Below the pieces are notes generated by a model, which was not told the DNA's origin, searched no databases, and saw only the letters and a program-made list of their open reading frames with translations. 64,000 bases of DNA from Bacteroidales bacterium (GTDB lineage: Bacteria > Bacteroidota > Bacteroidia > Bacteroidales > P3), in NCBI GenBank assembly GCA_017480785.1, contig JAFURZ010000008.1:1-64000 (forward strand), given 5' to 3'. Positions 33,301 through 41,209 of this stretch are shown one piece after another. The stretch's first letter is position 1. Each line of letters opens with the position of its first letter. A program made the position numbers and the translations under genes.

Positions 33301-33559
33301 CGTGGTGTCGCCCAACGGTGACGGCGTCAACGACCGCTTCGTCATCAAGAACCTGGTCAACGGCATGGGCTACCCCATCAACCAGCTCGACATCTACAAC
33401 AAGTGGGGCACCCGCGTCTACCACAAGGAGAACATCTCGCGCGACGAGGACTTCTGGGACCCCAAGAACATGCCCGCGGGCACCTACTTCTACCGCTTCT
33501 CGGCCCGAGGCTACAACGGCAACATAGAGCACAACGGCGCCATCGAGGTGGTCCGCTGA
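30332..33559 (+). CDS. T9SS surface protein with CUB-like, P-domain and PKD modules
   Basis: This 1075-residue protein has a signal peptide ending about ARAQ. The modules read by eye are: a CUB-like region near residues 25-170; a proprotein-convertase P-domain-like region (about 375-640, with LCVNMEHSYLGDFFMSLVCP and GVWKVRVYDTWGADNGWIFNWSLDMC); a PKD-type domain with SPTHTYAAGLYDLKYYATSADGC; and a C-terminal gliding-motility-associated (type B) sorting domain (VVSPNGDGVNDRFVIKN... YNKWGTRVYHK... MPAGTYFYRFSARG). Type B domains direct secretion through the type IX system and surface attachment. A strong hairpin follows the stop. Confidence 0.8.
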   Translation: MKKIVSFVILSVSLCMMARAQEIYVPLDNASHGTIVDGSGGKTIVVTDDNAGTNGAGSYQYGQDRYVTINASCIDGGRYSFLVDELSVSCIDTVFVYDGNSTTGTLIAKFNNTSGNVHVGTRLFETPANTTGMITIRFKTDPRTDTSRTHLACNQGTFTGFQLTCTCGVPCETVIPVIDKKYYRTRNGAIYDSSYIRLITEIDTVYNVEDDPTSGIDHYDTVEFFGANLCIGDGVIFTGRADITHNYGYYDPTDANTFFRWDMDYEDDTIVGLGVTRIEYSAYQTTGCSNVRLDLVDAYGCTNDVMTSIKVRTALNPIKTIFTLQEICNSDSLAVNMGYDGADATLTLRRIETSETVSKTFDVRTFIPDGCACGVVSYYEAPVEFTEFPNSRHVTSAKDICSLCVNMEHSYLGDFFMSLVCPTGQEAIIKFGNKVSDCTFPYPNDRTSVQNHPDYGPAYLNGVADGGGKNLGFPLDYGGGTFASGSADNSSNKCDSLENPYGKGLDYCFSRDTHYTLVDGNNAKACWNAANPCPDIPAYIISDAFMVNLPVTFDPVPYGYAHAGETPTAASGIVQTKLPSNHEEKTDYYLPWTTFKELVGCPMNGVWKVRVYDTWGADNGWIFNWSLDMCNVIPDDCDYQVGVDSLVWMPDPSPQYHDYDMGYYRGIKVHAATPTLSYISSPDTAGKFRILVKVYDEFGCVWDTATYITTYWTPTPNLGPDTGLCGPDKMVLNASDRHAATENYSYIWSPFGQNTDTITTQEGAYGDVDYVVQVTNTRQGAVCIRQDTIKVDSRRQPVPSFVPTPFSFEGCEPLTLSFENRSIDAAEHLWVFGDGITSSLASPTHTYAAGLYDLKYYATSADGCIDSVISPQSIAVYSAPQAGFSWNPVYPSVLNPVAVFNNLTEPKTPWTKYFWEIQYNIENPLSVETLTDEYPSFDFSQWTDDDPSGNYAVRLIARTDNLAPSGNMIYCRDTAENSILVVNDFLQFPNVVSPNGDGVNDRFVIKNLVNGMGYPINQLDIYNKWGTRVYHKENISRDEDFWDPKNMPAGTYFYRFSARGYNGNIEHNGAIEVVR

Positions 33560-33583
33560 CCCCCTCGGCCATAAACTCCCATC

Positions 33584-33614
33584 GGTATATCTCCGGCCCG
33601 GCCGGAGATATACT
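33584..33614 (+). terminator. Palindromic terminator after the T9SS protein
   Basis: TATATCTCCGGC and GCCGGAGATATA form a perfect 12-bp stem with a 3-nt loop, followed by CTGTTTTA. It is 25 nt past the stop codon. Confidence 0.75.
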
Positions 33615-33690
33615 GTTTTATGCCCCGCCCATGAGCCGCCAGCTGCCTGCAGGTGCCGCTGTTCGCTATTGTGCCACAGGCGCTTGACCG

Positions 33691-33730
33691 CTGTTCTTTT
33701 ACTTTTCTAAAAGAACAGTAAAAGAACAGT
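33691..33730. repeat. CTGTTCTTTT palindrome upstream of dnaG (family C, copy 1)
   Basis: CTGTTCTTTT (33691-33700) pairs with AAAAGAACAG (33709-33718), and the right arm is then repeated (AAAAGAACAG at 33720-33729). The same layout occurs at 62221-62260 upstream of ffh. Confidence 0.8.
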
Positions 33731-33777
33731 AAGGTAAGAGGGGGATAAATAATCTCTTCCATGTCGAAAAAAAGTTG

Positions 33778-33786
33778 TATTTTTGC
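33778..33786 (+). promoter_or_regulatory. dnaG promoter -7 box
   Basis: TATTTTTGC matches TAnnTTTG and lies 11 nt before the dnaG ATG at 33798. No clear TTTG box was seen at the expected distance. Confidence 0.5.
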
Positions 33787-33797
33787 ATTCTGTTTCG

Positions 33798-35855
33798 ATG
33801 ATTGACCAGGAGACCATACAACGCATCATGGATGCTGCCCGCATTGAGGAGGTGATAGGCGACTTTGTCAGCCTCAAGCGGCGCGGAGCCAACCATATAG
33901 GCTGCTGCCCGTTCCACAACGAGAAGACGCCCTCGTTCTATGTGTCGCCCTCGAAAGGCATCTACAAGTGCTTCGGCTGCGGCGAGGCCGGCGACGTGGT
34001 GAAGTTCCTGATGAAGCATGAGCACTACACCTATCCAGAGGCGCTGCAGTGGCTGGCACGCAAGTACAACATCGACATCCAGGAGCAGGAGCTGACCCCC
34101 GAGGAGAAGCAGCGCCAGACCGAGCGCGACGGCCTGTTCCATGTGTCGGAGTTCGCCCAGAAGTATTTCGCCGACCTGCTCTTCAACGACGAGATGGGCC
34201 GTGCCGTGGGCCTCAGCTACTTCCACCAGCGCGGCATGAGCGACGAGATAATCAAGCGCTTCGGCCTCGGCTACTGCCTCGACGAGTGGAGCAACTTCAC
34301 CGACCACGCCCTCAAGAACGGCTACAGCGAGGCGGTGCTCGAGAAGACGGGCCTCACCATCTTCAAGGAGGAGACGGGGAAGCGCTACGACCGCTTCCGC
34401 GGCCGCGTGATGTTCCCCATATACAGCATCTCGGGCCGCGTGCTGGGCTTCAGCGGCCGCATCCTCAGCAGCGAGAAGCAGGCCGCCAAGTATGTCAACT
34501 CGCCCGACTCCGACATCTACAACAAGAGCCGCATCCTCTACGGCCTCTACCAGGCCCGCACGGCCATCGCCAAGGCCAACAAGTGCTACCTAGTTGAGGG
34601 CAACGTCGATGTGGTGTCGATGCACCAGTCGGGCGTGGAGAACACGGTGGCCTCCTGCGGCACGTCGCTCACCGTGGAGCAGATACGCCTCATCAAGCGC
34701 TACACTCCCAATGTGACGGTGCTCTACGACGGCGACTCGGCCGGCATCAAGGCGGCCCTCCGTGCCGTCGACCTGCTCTTCGCCGAGGGCATGCACGTGC
34801 GCCTCGTCCTCTTCCCCGACGGCGAGGACCCCGACAGCTATGCGCAGAAGTACGGCTCCACCGCCCTGCAGAACTACCTCGCCTCCCACGAGGACAACTT
34901 CATCATGTTCAAGACCCGCGTCCTGCTGGACGGCGTCAAGGACGACCCCATACGCCGCGCCGAGCTCATCAGCGAGACGGCCCGCAGCATCGCCCTGGTG
35001 AGCGACCTGCTGGAGCGGGCCGAGTACATCCGCGAGTGCGCCCACCTGCTGCATGTCGGCGAGGAGGTGCTGGGCAACGCGGTGGCCAAGGCCGCCCAGC
35101 AGGCGCGCCAGAAGGTCTACGACGAGTCGCGGAGAACGGAGAGCGGGGAACGGGGAACGGAGAGTGGAGAACGGAGAGTGGAGAACGGAGAACGGGGAAC
35201 GGAGAGTGGAGAACAGAGAACGGAGAGCGGGGAACGGAGAGTGGAGGACGGAGAACAGGGAGTGGAGAACATCGGTTCTGTGCCGTCGGCCTTGCCCGAG
35301 GTGGAGCGCCATCTGGTCAAGCTGCTGCTCGACCACGGCAACAGCAAGGTGCCGCAGGAGACCCTCGGCGAGGACGGCAAGCCGCAGACGGTGGAGTACA
35401 CCGTGGCTGAAATCATCGTCTCCGAGCTCCGGCGCGACGAGCTCACCATGACCCACCCCCTCTGCCAGCGCATCTTCGAGCAGTGTGCCCTGATGGTCGA
35501 CATGACCCACGAGGTAGACACCGGCCGCTTCATGAACTCGGCCGACGAGCAGCTGCGCGTCTTTGCCATCTCGCTGATGATGGATACCTACACCCTCAGC
35601 GACACCTGGCGCCGCAAAGGGGTCTTCGTGCCCAAGCCCGAGGACAACCTGCTGCAGGACCTCACCGAGAGCATCTACACCTTCAAGAGTGGCCGCATGG
35701 CACAGATGATTGCCGACCTGCGCGAGCGCCTGCGGTCGGCTTCGGTCGACGAGGAACGCGAGCTGCTGACCAAGATACAGCAGTACACCGCCGTGGCCCG
35801 CCAGCTGCAGCAGGCGCGCAACATCGTCATAGCACCCCACTACACCTCTTTTTGA
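33798..35855 (+). CDS. dnaG: DNA primase with a 20-unit 7-nt repeat insertion
   Basis: This 685-residue primase has a CHC2 zinc finger at C37, H40, C58 and C61. The catalytic core has RVMFPIYSISGRVLGFSGR, and the TOPRIM region has YLVEGNVDVVSMHQSG and VTVLYDGDSAGIKAA. A C-terminal helicase-binding domain completes it. The ATG at 33798 fits family starts (MIDQETIQRI). Between residues 445 and 491 is an insertion encoded by exactly twenty 7-nt units (35131-35270, consensus GGAGARY). It is translated as seven-residue repeats such as RRTESGE and RRVENGE. It sits in the linker before the C-terminal domain, where it is probably tolerated. It is the first gene of a dnaG-regulator-aroA-miaA cluster. 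Confidence 0.95.
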   Translation: MIDQETIQRIMDAARIEEVIGDFVSLKRRGANHIGCCPFHNEKTPSFYVSPSKGIYKCFGCGEAGDVVKFLMKHEHYTYPEALQWLARKYNIDIQEQELTPEEKQRQTERDGLFHVSEFAQKYFADLLFNDEMGRAVGLSYFHQRGMSDEIIKRFGLGYCLDEWSNFTDHALKNGYSEAVLEKTGLTIFKEETGKRYDRFRGRVMFPIYSISGRVLGFSGRILSSEKQAAKYVNSPDSDIYNKSRILYGLYQARTAIAKANKCYLVEGNVDVVSMHQSGVENTVASCGTSLTVEQIRLIKRYTPNVTVLYDGDSAGIKAALRAVDLLFAEGMHVRLVLFPDGEDPDSYAQKYGSTALQNYLASHEDNFIMFKTRVLLDGVKDDPIRRAELISETARSIALVSDLLERAEYIRECAHLLHVGEEVLGNAVAKAAQQARQKVYDESRRTESGERGTESGERRVENGERGTESGEQRTESGERRVEDGEQGVENIGSVPSALPEVERHLVKLLLDHGNSKVPQETLGEDGKPQTVEYTVAEIIVSELRRDELTMTHPLCQRIFEQCALMVDMTHEVDTGRFMNSADEQLRVFAISLMMDTYTLSDTWRRKGVFVPKPEDNLLQDLTESIYTFKSGRMAQMIADLRERLRSASVDEERELLTKIQQYTAVARQLQQARNIVIAPHYTSF
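35131..35270 (+). repeat. Twenty tandem 7-nt units inside dnaG
   Basis: Every 7 nt from 35131 the sequence reads a variant of GGAGAAC, GGAGAGT, GGAGAGC or GGGGAAC. There are 20 units with no break in register, 140 nt in all. Confidence 0.95.
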
Positions 35856-35867
35856 TAACCGACAGCA

Positions 35868-37078
<1,211 letters not shown>

Positions 37079-37082
<4 letters not shown>

Positions 37083-38305
37083 ATACCAACGACATTAGAA
37101 TCAACCTGCCTGCCTCGAAGAGCATGAGCAACCGGTGGCTGATGATAAACCACATGATAGGCAGCCACTTCCGCATCGGCAAGCTCTCCACCTCGAACGA
37201 CACCAAACTGCTGCGCAACCTGCTGGCCCAGATAGAGAGCCACTCCTCCGACGTCTACTATTGCGAGAACGCCGGCTCGGTGGCCCGCTTCATCATGCCG
37301 CAGCTGGCCATGACCTCGGGCCACCATCTGCTCACCGGCGACGAGCGGCTCCTGCAACGGCCGATGGCACCCCTCATCGACGCCCTGCGCCAGATGGGCT
37401 TCCGGGTGGAATGCACCGAGCGCGAAGGCTTCCTGCCGGTGCAGATACAGGGCGGGGTGCCCACCAAGCGCACCGTGCAGGTCGACCCCCTGCTGAGCAG
37501 CCAGTTCGTCAGCGCCCTGCTGCTGGTGGCCCCCAAGATGCCCGAAGGCATTTCATTGACCATGACGCAACGCCCCACGTCGCGTCCCTATATCGACATG
37601 ACCTGCGACGCGCTGCTGCAGGCCGGCATCGAGGTGCGCCGCTCCTCCAACGGCCGTACGTACTACGTGCAGCCCTTTCAGGGCAAACCCAAGCCGGCCA
37701 CCATCACCATCGAACGCGACTGGTCGGCGGCGTCCTATTTCTACACCATGGCCCTCCTGCGACCCGACCTGCGCATCCGTCTGCTGGGCTTGCAACTCGA
37801 CTCCTGCCAGGGTGACAGCGCCACCGACCGCTTCTTCCGCCAGCTGGGCGTGATGAGCACCGAGGTGCGCTCGCCCTACCGTGCCGCCAGCCGCAGCATC
37901 ACCGTGCAGGGTGGGGGCGAGAAGGCCAAGACCGTCCAGTTCAACTGCATCGACTGCCCCGACCTGGTGCCCACCTTTGCCGTAGCTGCCGCCGCGGCCG
38001 GGCTCCGCACCGTGCTGAAGGGGGTCAGCAACATAGCCCTCAAGGAGAGCGACCGCCGCGAGGCCATCACCACCGAACTGCGCCGCATGGGCGTCACGGT
38101 CAATGCCACCAATGAGGAGCTGCACATTCTCCCCTCCAAGCTCAAGCCCTCCGGCATGGTCCGCACCTATGGCGACCACCGCATCGCCATGGCCTTCGCA
38201 CCCCTCCGCCTCGTGTTCCCCGACCTGGAGATTGAAAACCCCGACGTGGTGGGCAAGTCGTTCCCCGAGTTCTGGGAAGAGTTTGACAAGGTGCTCAATG
38301 CCTAG
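37079..38305 (+). CDS. aroA: 3-phosphoshikimate 1-carboxyvinyltransferase (EPSP synthase)
   Basis: This 408-residue enzyme contains LPASKSMSNRWLMIN at the N-terminus, ENAGSVARFIMPQLA, LLSSQFVSALLL, YFYTMALL and TYGDHRIAMAFAPLR. It joins shikimate-3-phosphate and phosphoenolpyruvate in aromatic amino-acid synthesis. It lacks the common NAGTAxR spelling (here NAGSVAR), as in many Bacteroidetes members. Its start overlaps the sigma-54 activator stop (ATGA) and its end overlaps miaA by 8 nt. Confidence 0.94.
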
Positions 38306-39134
38306 GCTCCTGGTCATCACAGGCCCCACGGCGGTAGGCAAGACCGCCTGCGCCGTGCAGACGGCCCGTGAACTCGGCACCGAGATAATCTCCTGCGACT
38401 CGCGTCAGTTCTACCGTGAGATGCGCATCGGCGTGGCGCGCCCCTCCGACGGGGAGCTGTCCGCCGTGCCGCACCACTTCATCGCCTGCCGTTCGGTGAC
38501 CGAGCCCTACAATATCTACGACTACCGCGAGGATGCCTTCCGCGTGCTCCGCACCCTCTTCGGGCGGCACGACACGGTGGTGGCCGTGGGCGGCAGCGGC
38601 CTCTACATCGACGCCCTGCTGCATCCCGTCGCCCCGATGCCCGACCCCGCGCCCGACCTGCGCGTCCAGCTCCAGAAGATGCCCCTCGAGGAGAAGCGGG
38701 CCCTCCTGCAACGCCTCGACCCCGACTACTATTCGCGCGTCGACCTGCGCAATCCCGTGCGCCTGCAGCGTGCCCTCGAGGTGTGCCTGACGACCGGCCG
38801 CCCCTACAGCGCGGTGATAGGAGAACGGAGTGCGGCGAACGGGGAGCAGGGCTTTTTTGAGACCGAGGTGAGGGTGCTGCAGATGGACCGCGCCGAACTG
38901 CGCGACCGCATCGACCGGCGCGTGGACCTGATGATGCAGGAGGGACTGCTCGACGAGGTGCGCTCGCTCCTGCCTTATCGCCACCTCAACACGCTCAACA
39001 CCGTCGGCTACCGCGAGCTCTTCCCTGTGCTCGACGGGCAGGTCCCGCTCGACGAGGCTGTGGCAGCCATCAAGCTCAACACATGGCACTATGCCCGCAA
39101 GCAGATGACCTGGATGCGACGCTATGCCCAATAA
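38298..39134 (+). CDS. miaA: tRNA dimethylallyltransferase
   Basis: This 278-residue enzyme has the P-loop GPTAVGKT (9-16), DSRQFYREMRIGVARPS, AVGGSGLYIDALLHP and NTWHYARKQMTWMRR. MiaA adds dimethylallyl to A37 of tRNAs that read UNN codons. A short in-frame tract of 7-nt units (38821-38848) codes for GERSAANGEQG between conserved segments. The start at 38298 overlaps the aroA stop. Confidence 0.95.
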   Translation: MPRLLVITGPTAVGKTACAVQTARELGTEIISCDSRQFYREMRIGVARPSDGELSAVPHHFIACRSVTEPYNIYDYREDAFRVLRTLFGRHDTVVAVGGSGLYIDALLHPVAPMPDPAPDLRVQLQKMPLEEKRALLQRLDPDYYSRVDLRNPVRLQRALEVCLTTGRPYSAVIGERSAANGEQGFFETEVRVLQMDRAELRDRIDRRVDLMMQEGLLDEVRSLLPYRHLNTLNTVGYRELFPVLDGQVPLDEAVAAIKLNTWHYARKQMTWMRRYAQ

Positions 39135-39174
39135 GGCATATTCGCATTGCGCTTATCTTCAATCGATTATTTTG

Positions 39175-39222
39175 AGTTCAACTTGAGTTCGACTTGATTT
39201 CAAGTCGAACTCAAGTTGAACT
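39175..39222. repeat. Perfect 23-bp-arm palindrome (family A, copy 2)
   Basis: The arms 39175-39197 and 39200-39222 (AGTTCAACTTGAGTTCGACT...) are exact inverted repeats with a TT loop. It lies between the convergent ends of miaA and the GH29 gene, where it could act as a bidirectional terminator. Confidence 0.9.
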
Positions 39223-39264
39223 GTAACTAATGACAGGAAAATCAGGCTTGTGGGAGAGGGCTTG

Positions 39265-40563
39265 CTATTTGCGTTTACCCTTCTTCAGCTCCCGCACGAT
39301 GGCGTAAGGGGCTTCGTCGGTGAGCGTGATGGCGTATTGATGCTTGCCGTCCTTGCTCTGCGTGTAGCGGATGTTCCCTTCGCAGTAGGGTGCCAGGGGG
39401 CGTGTGCCGTAGATGGCGTGTCCGTTCTTGTCGAGCCAGCGACCCATCTCCTCCATGCGTTGCAAGGCCTCGGCGGGCAGGTTGCCGTCGGCGTCGGGAC
39501 CCACGTTGAGCAGCAGGTTGCCTCCCTTGGCCACCACGTCGCAGAGCATGTGGATGAGGGTCTTGGTGCTCTTGTAGTTGTCGCCCGGCACATAGCTCCA
39601 GCTGTCGCCCATGGTCATGCAGGTCTCCCAGGGGTAGGGCAGGAGGGTGTCGGGCACCTGCTTCTCAGGCGTGCGGTAGTTCTCGTAGCGGCCGCCAACC
39701 GAGCGGTCCACGATAATCATCTGCGGGTTCTTCTCGCGTGCGATGGAGGCCAGACGGTGCATGTCGAGTTCCTGCACCTGTCCGCTGCAGCCGAGCCACG
39801 GACGGGTCTCGTCGTTGACGCTCCACTCCGGGCGCACCCATCCGCCGTCGAGCCAGAGGATGTCGACGGAGCCGTAGTTGTGCGTCAGCTCGCGTATCTG
39901 GTTGTAGGTGAAGTTGCAGTATCGCTGCCAGCGGTCGGGGTGGTCGGCGATGGAGTAGTTCACGTTGCGGTCCGGCGTGGCCCACTCGTGGGCCCAGTAG
40001 TCGTCGCAATGCCAGTCGGGCTTGCTGAAGTAGAGTCCCGTCCACAGGCCTTGGGCGCGGAAGGCGTCGACCACGCCGCGCGTGAAGTCGGTGCGGGCGG
40101 GGCTGTGCATGCTGGTGTAGTCGGTATAACGGCTGTCGAACATGCAGTAGCCGTCGTGGTGCTTGGTGGTGAAGACCACATAGCGCATGCCAGCCCTCTT
40201 GGCCGCCGCGGCCCACCCCTGCGGGTCGAAGTGCTGCGGGTTGAAGGTCTTGTCCAGGTCTTGGTAGGCTTGCTTGTACTGGTAGTAGTCGCCGTCTTTG
40301 GTGCCCTTCACCGGACGCCCGTCCTTGCCGATGCGTTCGCGCACTATCCAGCTCTCGTTGCAGATGCTCCAGCTCTCCACCGTGCCCCACTGGGCATAGA
40401 TGCCCCAGTGCATCATAAAGCCGAACTTCAGGTCCTGCCACTCGCCGATGCGTTGCACGATGACGGGGTCGCTCTCGGTGATGCTGTCGTGCTGGGCGTT
40501 GGCATACTGATAGTTGAGAGAAAGAAGGGTAAAGATGGCAGTTGCCAGTAAAGTTGACCTCAT
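39265..40563 (-). CDS. GH29 alpha-L-fucosidase
   Basis: This 432-residue protein has a Sec signal peptide (cleavage about YANAQ). The GH29 (beta/alpha)8 domain has FGFMMHWGIYAQW, RYVVFTTKHHDGYCMFDS and SVDILWLDGGW, where the aspartate is the likely nucleophile. It releases terminal fucose from host or plant glycans in the periplasm or at the surface. It is followed on the same strand by no close partner. The DUF6169-like gene ends 8 nt upstream. Confidence 0.92.
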   Translation of the reverse strand: MRSTLLATAIFTLLSLNYQYANAQHDSITESDPVIVQRIGEWQDLKFGFMMHWGIYAQWGTVESWSICNESWIVRERIGKDGRPVKGTKDGDYYQYKQAYQDLDKTFNPQHFDPQGWAAAAKRAGMRYVVFTTKHHDGYCMFDSRYTDYTSMHSPARTDFTRGVVDAFRAQGLWTGLYFSKPDWHCDDYWAHEWATPDRNVNYSIADHPDRWQRYCNFTYNQIRELTHNYGSVDILWLDGGWVRPEWSVNDETRPWLGCSGQVQELDMHRLASIAREKNPQMIIVDRSVGGRYENYRTPEKQVPDTLLPYPWETCMTMGDSWSYVPGDNYKSTKTLIHMLCDVVAKGGNLLLNVGPDADGNLPAEALQRMEEMGRWLDKNGHAIYGTRPLAPYCEGNIRYTQSKDGKHQYAITLTDEAPYAIVRELKKGKRK

Positions 40564-40570
40564 GTTTTTT

Positions 40571-41053
40571 TTATTGTGATGCTTTTACAGTTGTTTCGTA
40601 TAGGTCCTTGAAAATGTTAATCATCTCTTTTGCAAGCGGATTGTCTCGCCGGACGATGATGGAGGACAATAAATTGTCTACACAGTAGGCTTCCCGTTGA
40701 TAAACATCTTTGAATGGCTCCAGCCATTGAGAGAACAGCCTGAACCGAGCAAAGTGTTTTCCATCCGAGATGTCGCATGTGTACAGCATGGCGTTGTACT
40801 CTTGCTCAAAGAATTTCGTGAGCACGCTGATAATCGTAGCTTTCACCCTCTCGTCGGGGTGACCTTTTTCTGTATTCCTATCGATGGAAAAAGAGTACAG
40901 GGGATTGGTGTTGTGTATCTTGATAAATGACAAAGTGTATTGTGCACCGTCCTGGGTTACAAATTCGTACCCATACGATGTCGCGAATACTTCATAAGGT
41001 AAAGGGGTGGGCGAACACGATGTTTCGCTTGTGTGCAAGTTCTCCAAGGTCAC
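40571..41053 (-). CDS. DUF6169-like protein of unknown function
   Basis: This protein is up to 160 residues and has no signal peptide. Segments LSFIKIHNTNPLYSFSIDRNTE, VKATIISVLTKFFEQEY and ARFRLFSQWLEPFKDV resemble a Bacteroidetes family I recall as DUF6169. The start is uncertain. A GTG at 41053 or a TTG at 41047 follows an AAGGAGG sequence and overlaps the preceding 54-codon gene. The region is AT-rich compared with its neighbours, suggesting transfer. The function is unknown. Confidence 0.6.
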   Translation of the reverse strand: MTLENLHTSETSCSPTPLPYEVFATSYGYEFVTQDGAQYTLSFIKIHNTNPLYSFSIDRNTEKGHPDERVKATIISVLTKFFEQEYNAMLYTCDISDGKHFARFRLFSQWLEPFKDVYQREAYCVDNLLSSIIVRRDNPLAKEMINIFKDLYETTVKASQ

Positions 41054-41156
41054 CTCCTTCTCTAATGCATTTGCTCACAGCCAACTTGTCTTCCCAGATT
41101 TTCTGTATCTTGGAAATTACCCTAACCTCTTTAGTGTCTGTGCTTTCCTTTGCCAT
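40992..41156 (-). CDS. Small 54-residue protein upstream of the DUF6169-like gene
   Basis: An ATG at 41156 opens a frame containing KEVRVISKIQKIWEDKLAVSKCI and ELAHKRNIVFAHPFTL, ending at TGA (40992-40994). The basic helical pattern recalls short proteins found before DUF6169 genes in other Bacteroidetes, possibly a two-gene module like a toxin-antitoxin pair. It overlaps the next gene in another frame. The function is not established. Confidence 0.6.
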   Translation of the reverse strand: MAKESTDTKEVRVISKIQKIWEDKLAVSKCIREGGDLGELAHKRNIVFAHPFTL

Positions 41157-41209
41157 TGGTGGATGCTTTTATTCTGCAAAGATAATTATTTTTTCCGATA
41201 TGGCAAAAT

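Noticed and set aside
30347..33532. A 1061-codon minus-strand frame opposite the T9SS protein
   Set aside because: Same reason as above. The plus-strand frame carries clear domains.
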